Assembly (NCBI GenBank): GCA_039105265.1
Contig: JAPFFF010000040.1
Location: 434,001 to 498,000, forward strand
From: Tritrichomonas musculus
Lineage: Eukaryota; Parabasalia; Tritrichomonadida; Tritrichomonadidae
Reading direction: 5' to 3'
DNA: 64,000 nucleotides
The notes under the pieces are model-generated. The model was not told the DNA's origin and ran no database searches. It saw only the letters and a list, made by a program, of their open reading frames with translations. Positions 1 through 9,626 of the stretch are shown here, in pieces. A program made the translations under genes and the position numbers. Every line of letters starts with the position of its first letter. Position 1 is the first letter of the stretch.

Positions 1-315
1 AGTTTTTAAAAAGTGGATGTAGAAGATTGAGAGGCTTTCCCATTTTGCATGCCCAACCCTGTAAATTATGCTACATATTTTACATAAATCATGTTTTTAA
101 TAATTTTTAATGAGAATAGAGATATGATATAATGTTTTTCATTAAGATATCTTAATGAAATAGGACAATAGAGTCTCTTAAATTTTCAGAAACAAAATGG
201 CCATCAAAAAAGTCGTTTATTTTTTTTTGTGGGCAAAATAATCGTACATTTAGTCTGCTTTATAGTTTTCAGACTGTTGAAAAAGAAATACCTAATTTTT
301 TCATTTTTTTTCTGC
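1..315. other. Leading intergenic sequence
   Basis: AT-rich spacer before the first gene. No coding frame, RNA gene or repeat was recognised. An ATG at 197 opens a short frame that stops after 14 codons and is out of frame with the following gene, so it is not its start. Confidence 0.5.
301..307 (+). promoter_or_regulatory. Inr-like initiator (TCATTTT)
   Basis: TCATTTT lies directly upstream of the ATG at 316. Parabasalid core promoters are known to use an initiator of the type TCA-Y-T close to the start codon. Position and sequence fit, but such strings are common in T-rich DNA. Confidence 0.4.
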
Positions 316-1575
316 ATGAGGAAATCCCTTCATGTTTTTGAACAACTTTCTAGAAAAAACATAGTGATTCTTTTAATTATGCAAATTCCATTTTTATTTA
401 TCACTCTATATTTTTTTTATAAGTCCTTTAATATACCACATGTAAATCAGACACTTTCAACTAAGCCATTATATCCTAATGATACTTTTCGAGTTATTGT
501 TTCAAACAATGATTTACAAGATCCTATTGACATTGTTTATACATGGGTGAATGGTTCAGATCCTCTTTTTAAAAAATCTTTTCTGAATCTTTCTGAACAA
601 TACAATGTTCACATGGACGAAAAATCTATTGAAACAAAATATATCGATAATGATGAGCTACGATTTTCATTAAGGTCAATTGAAAAGTACGCCATTCACA
701 TGATACGATATATATTTATTGTTGTTGCAAACAATGAAAGCCAAATTCCAACCTGGCTTGACACACGTCATCCTAAAATCAGAATAATTACACATCGACA
801 AATTTTTGGTGAATTTATTTCACCTGAAACCGATCAAATATTCAATTTTAATTCAGATGCCATTGAAAATTGTATTACAAATATCCCTGGACTATCAAAC
901 GAATTTATCTATTTTAATGATGATTGTTACTTAGGACGAACAGTCCAAAAAAGTGACTTTTTCGACAGAGCAGGGTACCCCAAAATATACGTTAAGGAAA
1001 GAAGTTATAAAAATTTTGAATTACAAAAGGAAATCTTAGAAATGAAAGCCAAAAAAGATTTTGGAGCTCTTCAATTCGAGGCTTCTTTGTCAAACACGAT
1101 TGCCTTATTCAAGAGGAGATTTGAATCGGTTGCAGATTTCGTGCATGTCCACGTTGCTTATCCAAGCACGAAGGCTCTGATTAATGAATGCAAGGAGAAT
1201 TTCAAAGATGAAATAAAAAGAACAATTTTGCAGCCGTTTAGAACGGTTAAAGATATAAAAATGCAGTTTATTACTTTTCAATGTGGAATGTCGTTTAATC
1301 AAATTGAAGCGGTTGATGCATCAAACGATAGAGCGAGATTTATCGTCATTGATAATGATGAACAATTAAGTCAGCTTGATGAACTTGCTAGAGAAAGGCC
1401 AATTCTTTTTTGTATTAATTGTGATAGCAGAAGTCATATTCAGCGTGTAAAAGCATTACTTTATTTATGGTTCAGCAAGCCTTCTTCATTTGAACTGAGA
1501 AAAGCAAAACTTCCGAGTATTGATGCTAATATGATTAAATATTGGGAAAATCAAATAGTAAAATATTCGCTGTAA
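316..1575 (+). CDS. Stealth-family glycosyl/sugar-phosphotransferase, type II membrane protein
   Basis: Likely transfers a sugar-1-phosphate onto glycans, as do the Stealth capsule enzymes and the GlcNAc-1-phosphotransferase alpha/beta subunits. The open frame reaches back to a GTG at 229, but the first in-frame ATG is 316, giving 419 aa. Residues about 12-35 form a single hydrophobic signal anchor, so the catalytic part should face the Golgi lumen. Stealth CR1 is seen at DIVYTWVNGSDPLF (about residues 73-86). CR2 follows with DNDELRFSLRSIEKY, the stretch around PTWLD, and EFIYFNDDCYLG with the paired acidic residues. A downstream FGALQFEASL stretch resembles CR3. The product substrate cannot be read from sequence. 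It is possibly part of phosphoglycan synthesis for the trichomonad surface coat. Confidence 0.75.
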   Translation: MRKSLHVFEQLSRKNIVILLIMQIPFLFITLYFFYKSFNIPHVNQTLSTKPLYPNDTFRVIVSNNDLQDPIDIVYTWVNGSDPLFKKSFLNLSEQYNVHMDEKSIETKYIDNDELRFSLRSIEKYAIHMIRYIFIVVANNESQIPTWLDTRHPKIRIITHRQIFGEFISPETDQIFNFNSDAIENCITNIPGLSNEFIYFNDDCYLGRTVQKSDFFDRAGYPKIYVKERSYKNFELQKEILEMKAKKDFGALQFEASLSNTIALFKRRFESVADFVHVHVAYPSTKALINECKENFKDEIKRTILQPFRTVKDIKMQFITFQCGMSFNQIEAVDASNDRARFIVIDNDEQLSQLDELARERPILFCINCDSRSHIQRVKALLYLWFSKPSSFELRKAKLPSIDANMIKYWENQIVKYSL

Positions 1576-2097
1576 ATATTTTGTGAATTATAGAATTTTC
1601 ATTTCATTATGCTATGAAAATTTTCTATAAGTTCTTTCAAAATTGTCAATTTTTATAAATAAATCTTAATAAAAATTATAATTTTTAATTTATTAATGTT
1701 AACTTTGATCATATCTATGAATATCAATCCTATTAAAATTGAAAAAAAAAAAAAAATTGGGAAATGCAATGATGAAATAATAAATATATTTATTATTATC
1801 AATGAAAGACTTTAAATAATGGATTACAATGCAATTTGTATATATAATATTATATAGCAAGCGATTCTAAAAAAATAAAAGAAATAAAGGCACGATGTAC
1901 AACTTGAATGTATACATATTAAATTTTCTAAACACAGTAATTAATTTGATTGATATTTTAAGTGAAGTGAAGTAATTATGTAATTAATATGAATGATCAA
2001 AAAAAAGCTTTAATTTGCTTTTTGTTTCCATTTTTGTGAGAACAAATGAGCTTGATTAGAATATTATTCTCCACATAAAATTAACATGTGAAGTGAA
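1576..2097. other. Intergenic, AT-rich
   Basis: No gene seen. Short AAGTGAAGTGAAG runs occur at about 1962 and 2086; on the opposite strand they read like tandem initiator cores, but no gene lies downstream of them there. Confidence 0.4.
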
Positions 2098-2815
2098 GTG
2101 AAGATTCACCTCCCTTTGTTAAAAAAGCATTTTCATCTTTTCTTTGATAAATACAATTTCAAACAGGAAGAAAGACCAGTCATCATCACTGAATATACGC
2201 ATAATGGCTCACTTGAAGATTTCATAAGATTAAGCACGAAATCGCATTTAGATGATTTGCACAAGCAGATCATTATTTATGGAATTAATTTGGCATGCCA
2301 TATTTGCACACTCATAATATTATTCATCGTGATTTGAATTTGATGAATCTCCAAATCCCAAAATTGCTGATCTTGGCTTGTCTAAAATTGAAGACCATTG
2401 AAACACCATGTTATATGTCACCCATAATGTTAGAACAATACGAATAAAGCAAAAGCAGTTATGTTTACGCATTTTGAATCATTATAAAGTTTGTCCATTA
2501 ATTGGAAAGTGAAATGTAATAATTTTTAACCATATAATATGTCAATTCTATAAAAAGTGACAGACAAAAAAAAAATATGGTTAGTAATCAATTTAGCATT
2601 TGAAATGTGATTAGGAAATGCTGGTGCCAAATTTTATTCATTTTCCCATCATTTTCCAACTAGAGGACAAACTTCATATGAGCTTTTGACAAAAGAAAAA
2701 GCTTTCAATGAAAAAGCTTCGCAACAAGTTATCGAGTTATTGGATAGTGGCTACCCTCCAGATTTCACATCACCAATTGAAGATTCATATAAAATATTAA
2801 TCGAGGAATGTTGAT
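2098..2815 (+). pseudogene. Decayed TKL-type protein kinase
   Basis: A broken host kinase gene. The hinge and following region are recognisable as RPVIITEYTHNGSLEDFIRL, as in trichomonad TKL kinases. After it the frame is lost around the catalytic loop: a stop occurs at about 2335, and pieces equivalent to the DFG and activation segment (KIADLGLSKIEDH) continue in another frame up to a stop. A C-lobe piece (SGYPPDFTSPIEDSYKILIEEC, split here) is readable at about 2740-2813. No N-lobe with a glycine loop or catalytic lysine was found, so this is not a working kinase. Several frame changes and stops indicate decay rather than a sequencing slip. Confidence 0.7.
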
Positions 2816-2845
2816 CGCAATAACCTTCAGTACTCATTAAAATTG

Positions 2846-2965
2846 TCTTATTATTTTGAGAATTGATATCAAAGACGTCACTTTTTTACATATGCCACAT
2901 ATATATCTGTTAAATAATCTGAAATCAGAGATGATATGTGATATGAAAATCAAGATAATAATATG
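2846..2965 (+). mobile_element. Fragment related to the 38.3-kb 8-bp-TSD element
   Basis: The first ~40 bases (TTATTTTGAGAATTGATATC, then AAAGACGTCACTTTTTT) closely match the left end of the element at 38334-38812, and the match fades afterwards. It lies between the decayed kinase and the decayed ankyrin gene. No right end was found, so it is a truncated copy. Confidence 0.5.
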
Positions 2966-2999
2966 TAACCATTTTTTAATCAATTTAGAATTGTCAAAA

Positions 3000-4259
3000 T
3001 TTTGATGGACATAAACCACTATATTTTAAACATAAAAAGGAGCTTTGCGAAATTACTCTTAGATTCTTTGATGAGAACCTTGATTTTGAAGACCTAAAAA
3101 CATATATTATGTCAAAGAAAATTGGAACAAATGTGGCAGAATTAAAGTCACTCTTCAGTTTACTAGCAATAATAGCAAACAATCATAAGAGAAATCAATT
3201 ATTTTTGAGCAAAATAAAAGAAATTATTATTTTCTTCAAAGATCAAATCAAACAAATGATCAGTATTTACAATATTTTTGATGCTTTTAAACAAAACAAG
3301 GACATTATTTTATATATTTTAGAATGCGAAATAATAACAGCAGCAGATTTCATAAACGTAATTAATGATTCTAATTCTATTGAATACAAATGTTTTTTTT
3401 ATCCTGAAATCAAAGATTTTGTTAATGAAAACGATAAAGCAGCAATTGAGCAAAAACTTTCCGAACTTGATTCAGATACATTAAATAATTTCAAATAGTT
3501 GCGACAACTTAGTGAAACCCACCATTACATATGTTATTTAATACGGTCGGATCTAATTAATGAATTTGTTTTTTTCTTAACACTAAACGATATTTCACCA
3601 ACAGAAATTTCAATTAAACCGTCAATTTTTGAGACCAATTCAATTTTGATAGAAAACGAAAACATAACTCCAATTGAGTATGCTTCATTTTTTTGATCCT
3701 ATAAAATTATTCAGTATCTAAAAAATAAAGAATTTTGATCAAACTGTTGATGCTTATTTATGCAATTCATAGTGGAAATAGCAGACTAATTCGCATGATT
3801 GAAGATGAGCTTGCAGCTGGACAAGAAGAAGAAGAAAATTATAAAGATTTCTTTGTTGAATCTATCAAGTGTCATCACAACGAGATTGCTGACTACATGT
3901 GTTACAAAATCGATGAAAATGAAAGACTTTCGTTATCATTAGAATTTCATAATTTTTATTCATTTTCAGCAGAAGAAATCAGTAACATTTTGATGGAAAA
4001 GTTGTTCTATATTGCATGTAAATATGTAAACATTAATATGAGGGAAGCATTTGAAAACGGACGAGACAACCAAGATGTTTTACAATTTTCACTGAACAAT
4101 GAAATCATTGGAATTGAGATGTTTACATCATGCAAAAAAGTGCAACAAATAACAATTCCTTCTTCAATTACTAGTACTAGAAGTAATGCTTTTAAGGAAT
4201 GTTACTCGTTGAAAGAAATAATAATTCCTTCTTCAATTCAAAATGAGGAAATGTCATAA
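3000..4259 (+). pseudogene. Decayed DUF3447-type ankyrin / BspA-like LRR gene
   Basis: Host repeat-protein gene broken at several points. A frame at 3109-3498 (ending SDTLNNFK) reads directly through a TAG at 3496 into the frame at 3499-3696, which ends at a TGA after TPIEYASFF. A shifted frame (3735-4259) continues with YAIHSGNSRLIRMIEDE and SIKCHHNEIADYM, the usual DUF3447 ankyrin motifs, and then enters BspA-like leucine-rich repeats (ITIPSSITS, AFKECYSLKEIIIPSSI). The order N-terminal helical part, ankyrin, then BspA repeats is typical of large trichomonad families. At least two interruptions separate the parts, and the LRR region is cut short. Confidence 0.7.
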
Positions 4260-4608
4260 ATCTTGCATGTTCATTATTTTTTATATGATCTAATGGCTTC
4301 CAGGTTTTATTGGTTTGGCTCAAATGCGACTTTAGATCTGAAACTTGCCTCTTTATTTTGGACCAAAATCCCAAGTAATCTGTTTTGGCTCATTAATGAT
4401 TTGATAATTAAGAAAATTTATTTAAGTTCACTTATGGCATCATTTTTGAAAAGATGGCCTAAAAATTATTAAAGGTCAAATAGTAAGGCCAATTTTTAAA
4501 AAAAGATAAAGAATAAGATAAATATAAATATTTATTAAGACAAATATATTACATGAAATGGGCTCATTAATATAAAATATATTGCATTTTATAAGAGAGC
4601 CTTTATCT
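4260..4608. other. Intergenic between a relic and a convergent gene
   Basis: About 350 bases of AT-rich sequence separate the ankyrin/BspA relic (+) from the phosphatase 3' end (-). I see no gene or repeat in it. Confidence 0.4.
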
Positions 4609-5793
4609 CTATTTAAACATAATATTATTATTGTTGTTGCTTTGATTATCGCAACTTACGTTTCTATTAATTTTACTGTGATCACCACTTATATTGCAAT
4701 TGTCCGTATTTTCATTATTATTGTTGCAATCAATATTTTCCTTTTCAATTTTTGGCTCATTTTGTTCGGATTTTTCTTTAGGAGGAACTTCACTTTTCAG
4801 AAGAGTGAAGTTCATTGTTGGCGGGTCTTCTTCTATCTCTATGAAGGCGCCAACATTGCCGTTGACTCCGGTGTAATTTGAGGCACTAAAAACGGTTATA
4901 ACCCTTTGATCAGGGTAAAAAGGAAAATCAATTCCTTGGGCGGCCATTTGATGGGCCCTGATGATCATTGACAGCTTGTTCTTGGTAATGAATTCAGTGG
5001 CAACAGCATGTCCCCATGTAAATGTGAATCCTCTCTCGTTGGGTCCCCATAAAAAGGTCTTTTTGTCAGGATCAGACCAAAGAAGATCAGCAATGACTCC
5101 TTTGTCTGGGATTTGAACTGGGCGTTTTATTCTTAGTAAATCTTCGATTCTGTCAAGTTCTGGTGATATTCCTCCATGAACACAAAAAATATCATCATTA
5201 ATTAAGGCCGATATTGGAAGGCAGTCGAATGCGTCGTAAAAAGCATTTATTATTGAATCTGTAAATTCACCTTGGCCCAATTTTTTCTCAATCTCTTCAG
5301 TAAATCCAAAAGATTCAGCCATTTCAGGTGATTCATGGTTACCTCTTAATAAGTAAATTTTGGTGGGATATACGCATTTGAGCGCAAATAAAAGACAGAT
5401 TACTTCAAGTGAGTTTGGTCCTCGGTCTATATAATCACCAAGGAATAAATATTTGCTGTCATTTTCAAATCCTCCTTTTTGAAGAATATTTAATAAATCA
5501 TTTAGCTGCCCATGTACATCGCCGCATACTTTTATTGGTGATTCAAGGTCAAGAAGGGAATCTTCTTGTAAAAAAATCTGTTCAGCTGTTTTACAGAGCA
5601 AAACAAGAGAAGATTCAATATTCTCGATGCCTTCATTGTTCATAAGCATTGGCAGTTGGCGATTAATGATGATGCTTTGTATAATTGAATTGAATAAATC
5701 TTTATCTGACTCTTGCTTTTGGCTTTGCAGGTGCATGCTATGACTAGTATTTTCATTGGTTATTAATGTGTCTATAGTTTTTTTAGTCTCCAT
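4609..5793 (-). CDS. PPP-family serine/threonine protein phosphatase (PP1-like)
   Basis: Metal-dependent phosphoserine/threonine phosphatase of 394 aa. All PPP signature motifs are present: GDVHGQ (91-96), GDYIDRG (119-125), LRGNHE (149-154), HGG (206-208) and RAH (279-281), so metal binding and catalysis should be intact. The core (about 35-330) resembles PP1 (LWSDPD, FSASNYTG in place of FSAPNYCG). An N-terminal extension of ~35 residues and an Asn/Lys-rich low-complexity tail from about 335 are extra and could recruit partners. Trichomonads have many divergent PPP copies. The ATG at 5793 is the first in frame. A PP2A or PP4 origin is less likely but not excluded. Confidence 0.9.
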   Translation of the reverse strand: METKKTIDTLITNENTSHSMHLQSQKQESDKDLFNSIIQSIIINRQLPMLMNNEGIENIESSLVLLCKTAEQIFLQEDSLLDLESPIKVCGDVHGQLNDLLNILQKGGFENDSKYLFLGDYIDRGPNSLEVICLLFALKCVYPTKIYLLRGNHESPEMAESFGFTEEIEKKLGQGEFTDSIINAFYDAFDCLPISALINDDIFCVHGGISPELDRIEDLLRIKRPVQIPDKGVIADLLWSDPDKKTFLWGPNERGFTFTWGHAVATEFITKNKLSMIIRAHQMAAQGIDFPFYPDQRVITVFSASNYTGVNGNVGAFIEIEEDPPTMNFTLLKSEVPPKEKSEQNEPKIEKENIDCNNNNENTDNCNISGDHSKINRNVSCDNQSNNNNNIMFK

Positions 5794-6630
5794 GGTATTA
5801 AATGGAAACGTAAAATTAAAATAAACTAAAACTATTTTGAATTAATTATTTTTATCATACCTTTGAAAACATTTGAGAGTAATTAAAATAAAAATAGAAA
5901 ATAATAACTCAAAAACCTGATCGAACTTTTCAAAAATCAGCTTGATTTAATTCAATTTTTTGACCAAAAATCATTTGAATTCTCAAAATTTGACCATCAA
6001 ATTGATGGAATAATCGATTTTGAAAATGTTTGTTTTATCATTTTTTAATAAAATATCTAAAAATAATTCTATTAAAATGAATAATCAGAAAATTATTAAA
6101 TAAAACGTTTTATTTAATATTTTTTTTATTAAATAAAACGTTTTTATTAAGATGAAATGACACTTTTTATCTTTTTTACAATGTTGAAATTTGTGATAAC
6201 TTATATAATTTTTTCAATTTATTCAAACTAGATTTCTATGATCTATTGTATCTGACCAAATATAATAAACGTTCGTCAAATCAAACCAATTATTCAAAAA
6301 TAAAAATTCATCGGGAAATTTTAAATAAAACATATATATTTTATTTGAAAAATATCTAAAAATCTATATTTTAAAAATATTTTGGATTATGAAGTTTAAA
6401 GTATCGCATCGCACTATAATATCGATTTATATGGAAACATCACAAAAGCATACAATAATTAATATAAATCATAAATTAATCTTTATAAAATAGACCATTC
6501 AGTTTTTCAAATATATTCTAAAACATTGAATTGAAAATATTAAAATACATTTATTATAAGTTACTGTCTTCACTCGAGATTGAATCATCATCTTGTACTT
6601 GCCTTAATTTTGGTGATACATCATCATCAA
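5794..6630. other. Intergenic with AT-rich palindromes
   Basis: No coding frame supported. A perfect 24-base palindrome centred on AACGTT lies at 6095-6118, and its left arm is repeated at about 6130-6147. Function unknown; it could be a small foldback remnant. Confidence 0.4.
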
Positions 6631-7798
6631 CTAAAGGAGAAAGAGCAACTTTAGTGTGTTTTCACATGTTTTTTCATTTTGATCTTCAATATCTTTTTCC
6701 TCTTTGTATGAAAAGCAAGGATATTTTGGAATTTTATGATAACAGCAAATTCCAAAAATTAATATAATGAAGCCAATAAGTTTAACATATGATCCATTTA
6801 CCCAATCTTCACCAGCTAGCCGATGAGGATATAGAGTATCATTAGTTTTAAATGAATAATAAATTATAAATTGAACAATCCAAATCAGAAATGTTCTAAA
6901 AGCTTCCCAAAGAGTCCTCATGACGGCTGATGTTTTTTGAATGAGAGTCACAGAAGTAATACTATAAATAAATCCTAGTAAAAAGATAATAACAACTATA
7001 ATTGAGAGAGCAGCTGAATTTTTTGTCATTTCTAATGTATCAATTGTGTCTTCATGGATCCCATTGCCTTCTATTCCAGGTATATATTGAGCGATTGGCA
7101 AGCAAATGAAGTCTGTTACGATTGTACTCCAGCAACCTTCTAATCTAGAAATCAGAATTGGATGGTAATTCTTTTTTTGAGCAAAATATTCTTTATATGA
7201 TATTTTAATTGAATACCCGATTTGACTAATTACTTTTAAAAAAATAATAAGAGCTGCAACTGCCGAAGATGCTTTGATCATTGATGATAAGCTTGCATTA
7301 ATGATTCCTGATGCACCAACTAGTATTAAACCGCTAATGACAATAAATATTCCAGTCCATTGGTACTTCATGAAGAGTTTTTTTGAAAAAGAACCTTGAA
7401 ATAAGATAGACACCAATTAATGTGCATGATTTCAACATTGAATCAATTGAAGCACCAATATAAACAATAGTGATCGCAGATATGATTCCTTCAAAAACAT
7501 ATGCAATTGCTGGAATCGCAAATTCACAAAAGTTAATGAAATTTAAATCAGTAATTTTAATAAAATCTGTTAATTTATTAAATTTTTCGATTCTTAGTAT
7601 TACGTAAAGAAAAGTGGAAATTGATTGTCCAAAAAAAGAAATCATAATTATAAACCAAGGCTTTTGAAATGTATGAATTCCATATTTGTCGAGACCTCGC
7701 GCTTCGATAATATATGCAAAATTCATTGAAAAAACATTGAAGATGCCCAGTTGTAAAAACAAAAGCAATGGCCAAGCTTTCTGCCATTTAGTATATTT
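6631..7798 (-). pseudogene. SLC35F-like drug/metabolite transporter, frameshifted
   Basis: Multi-spanning transporter of the DMT superfamily, nearest in pattern to SLC35F. The N half (7334-7798) has MNFAYIIEARGLDKYGIHTFQKP and the conserved loop YIGASIDSMLKSCTLIGVYLISRFFFKK; the C half (6631 to ~7400) continues with KYQWTGIFIVISGLILVGASG. The two halves lie in different frames and join naturally at a short A run (about 7382-7388), indicating one single-base indel. At the 5' end the frame has no ATG before a stop at about 7798; the nearest ATGs are out of frame or past the first membrane segment. It is either a recent pseudogene or an assembly error at a homopolymer. The substrate cannot be inferred. 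Confidence 0.7.
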
Positions 7799-8380
7799 TC
7801 ATATATCTTCCACGAAATTCTTATTAAATTAGTAATCCTAGATTATCAAATAAACATTGAGTTATGGCTATTTTAATTATAAATGCATTTATAATCCTAG
7901 ATTATCAAATAAACATTGAGTTATGGCTATTTTTTAAATCATTTTACCAGAAAAATCAAAGAGATTTGGATTTAAAAATGTGTATTCATATAATTAAAAC
8001 ATATTGCTATATCAAAATCAATATTAAAAACTCACATCTTAATTTAAGACTCTTTTATGGATTTATTTTTATTAGAAGATAAAATGTAAATAAAATGTCA
8101 TGTGCTATACTCCAAATGCTGAATGATATATTTAGAATTTTCTTCAAAAACTCATTACAAATGAGCAATTTGTAATAATTTTTCTTATCGCATTCAAAAA
8201 GTTTGTTTAGAAACTTTTTCAATTAATCTTTCATATTTCTTATTTCTCAATGATTCCTCTATTCATCATATTTCTCGCCACTTTTTTTTTTTTTTGTTTT
8301 GCTTTTTTATATATATTCTTATATGTGGAAACAACAATTTTCATCGAAATGGATTCATCGGAAAATTATATAATGATATC
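7799..8380. other. Intergenic between divergent membrane-protein genes
   Basis: Holds the 42-base direct duplication described separately. Otherwise AT-rich with a T tract at 8282-8295 ahead of the DHHC gene. No further gene seen. Confidence 0.4.
7833..7933. repeat. 42-bp direct duplication
   Basis: A 42-base stretch beginning TAATCCTAGATTATC and ending GGCTATTTT occurs at 7833-7874 and again, unchanged as far as I can read, at 7892-7933 (offset 59). It lies upstream of the SLC35F-like gene and looks like a recent local duplication. Confidence 0.85.
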
Positions 8381-9626
8381 ATGGTTCGTTTTCCGAACTA
8401 TTGTAACAATTTAGCAAACAAACTATTTCCAAAACAGAAAAAAGACAAAAAGAAAAGAGAATCCGAATGTATCGGCAAAGGTGGGCCCTGCTATTATTTT
8501 ATTTTCATTTTTTACATTACAATTTATGCAGGCTTCGTTTTCGCTTACGTCCGCTTCGTCCATCCACAGCTTCAAAACGTTTATAAATCGCATTTGGAGG
8601 TTCATCGTGTTCTCACCTTTCTAGTTTTGCCGTGGCCGTGGGTTCTGTTCGTCGCTTTTCAGTTCATGGATCCTGGCGAAATCACGCCGAAAAATGTTTT
8701 TTCTTACATAAAGAAATATCCGTACGATAACGTTCTTTATGTTGAAGGGAAGGTTTGTCCCACGCTCCATGTTCCTGTTGTTGCCCGCTCTAGGTATTGT
8801 CGTTATACCAAAAAGAGAATAGCGTATGTTTTCTTATTTTCTTATCAAATTTTAAAAAAAAAGTGACAACATCAAAAAATTGTATAACATCAAAAAAAAA
8901 AAAAAATGTGACAACATCGAAAAATTGTATAACATCAAAAAAATGTGATAACATCAAAAAATTGTATAACATCAAAAAAATTGTATAACATTATTTTTTT
9001 TTTTTTAATTTTGATAAGAAATTTCTTTTATTTTACTAATTCACAGTTGTTATGATCATTATTGTCCTTGGGTTTTGGTTTCTGTTGGTGAAAGAACGCA
9101 TCGTTATTTTATGTTATTTCTGCTTGCAAACATCATTGCTTCGACATATTATTCATTCGGCTTATTTTTTTATTTAAAATATTTCATTGGATCAGCTTTG
9201 GCCCATGTTTATTGGTCAGATTCGAAATTTGAAAACTTTTTCTATGCATTCATTGTCATATTTCAAACATCGCCTATCGTTCTTGGCATATTTTCGGTTC
9301 TCGTAATTATTACAGCGTCACTTTTGTCGTTCTTTGTCCAGCAGTTTTACTACATATCTGTCAACAGGACTACAATCGAGCTTGGTAAAATTGCGAAAGT
9401 AAAATTGCAGCATAAATTGGCCAAATATGATACGCCTTACGAGCATTTTTATGACCACGGCTTCATCCAAAACTGGAAAGAGTTTTTGTTCCCAGAAAAA
9501 GTTGAAGAGCATGAGCCTGTCTATTTTAAAGATGACCACGACTTTGAACAATTTCTAAAAAATCAGAATAAATTGCAGAAAGGAAAAAACAGTGGTGATG
9601 AAAGCATGAAACTGAAGAAAGCATAA
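8381..9626 (+). CDS. DHHC-type protein S-acyltransferase with one intron
   Basis: Membrane palmitoyltransferase. Two open frames (to 8823 and from 9047) join in frame when a GTATGT...ACTAATTCACAG intron is removed, giving 1023 nt, 340 aa. The ATG at 8381 is the first in frame; the frame upstream begins only at a TTG. Membrane segments lie before and after the catalytic part. After splicing the active site reads YDHYCPW, so the family DHHC is DHYC. The zinc finger upstream (CPTLHVPVVARSRYCRY) keeps the Swf1/ZDHHC4-like ARS-YC pattern but lacks some usual cysteines. The flanking DPG motif (DPGEITP) and TTxE motif (TTIE) are both present, strongly supporting the family. The lysine-rich tail should be cytosolic. 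Confidence 0.85.
8824..9046 (+). other. Spliceosomal intron, 223 nt, with internal tandem repeats
   Basis: Starts GTATGT and ends TTACTAATTCACAG, matching the parabasalid pattern of a fused branch point and 3' splice site. Joining the flanks restores KRIACYDHYCPW across the DHHC active site. The intron body consists largely of imperfect repeats built from TGTGACAACATC and TTGTATAACATC with A-rich spacers. Parabasalid introns are usually shorter, so repeat growth probably lengthened it. Confidence 0.85.

Noticed and set aside
229-315. GTG-started N-terminal extension of the Stealth-like protein
   Set aside because: Nuclear eukaryotic genes use ATG; the first in-frame ATG at 316 follows an initiator-like site and gives a sensible signal anchor.
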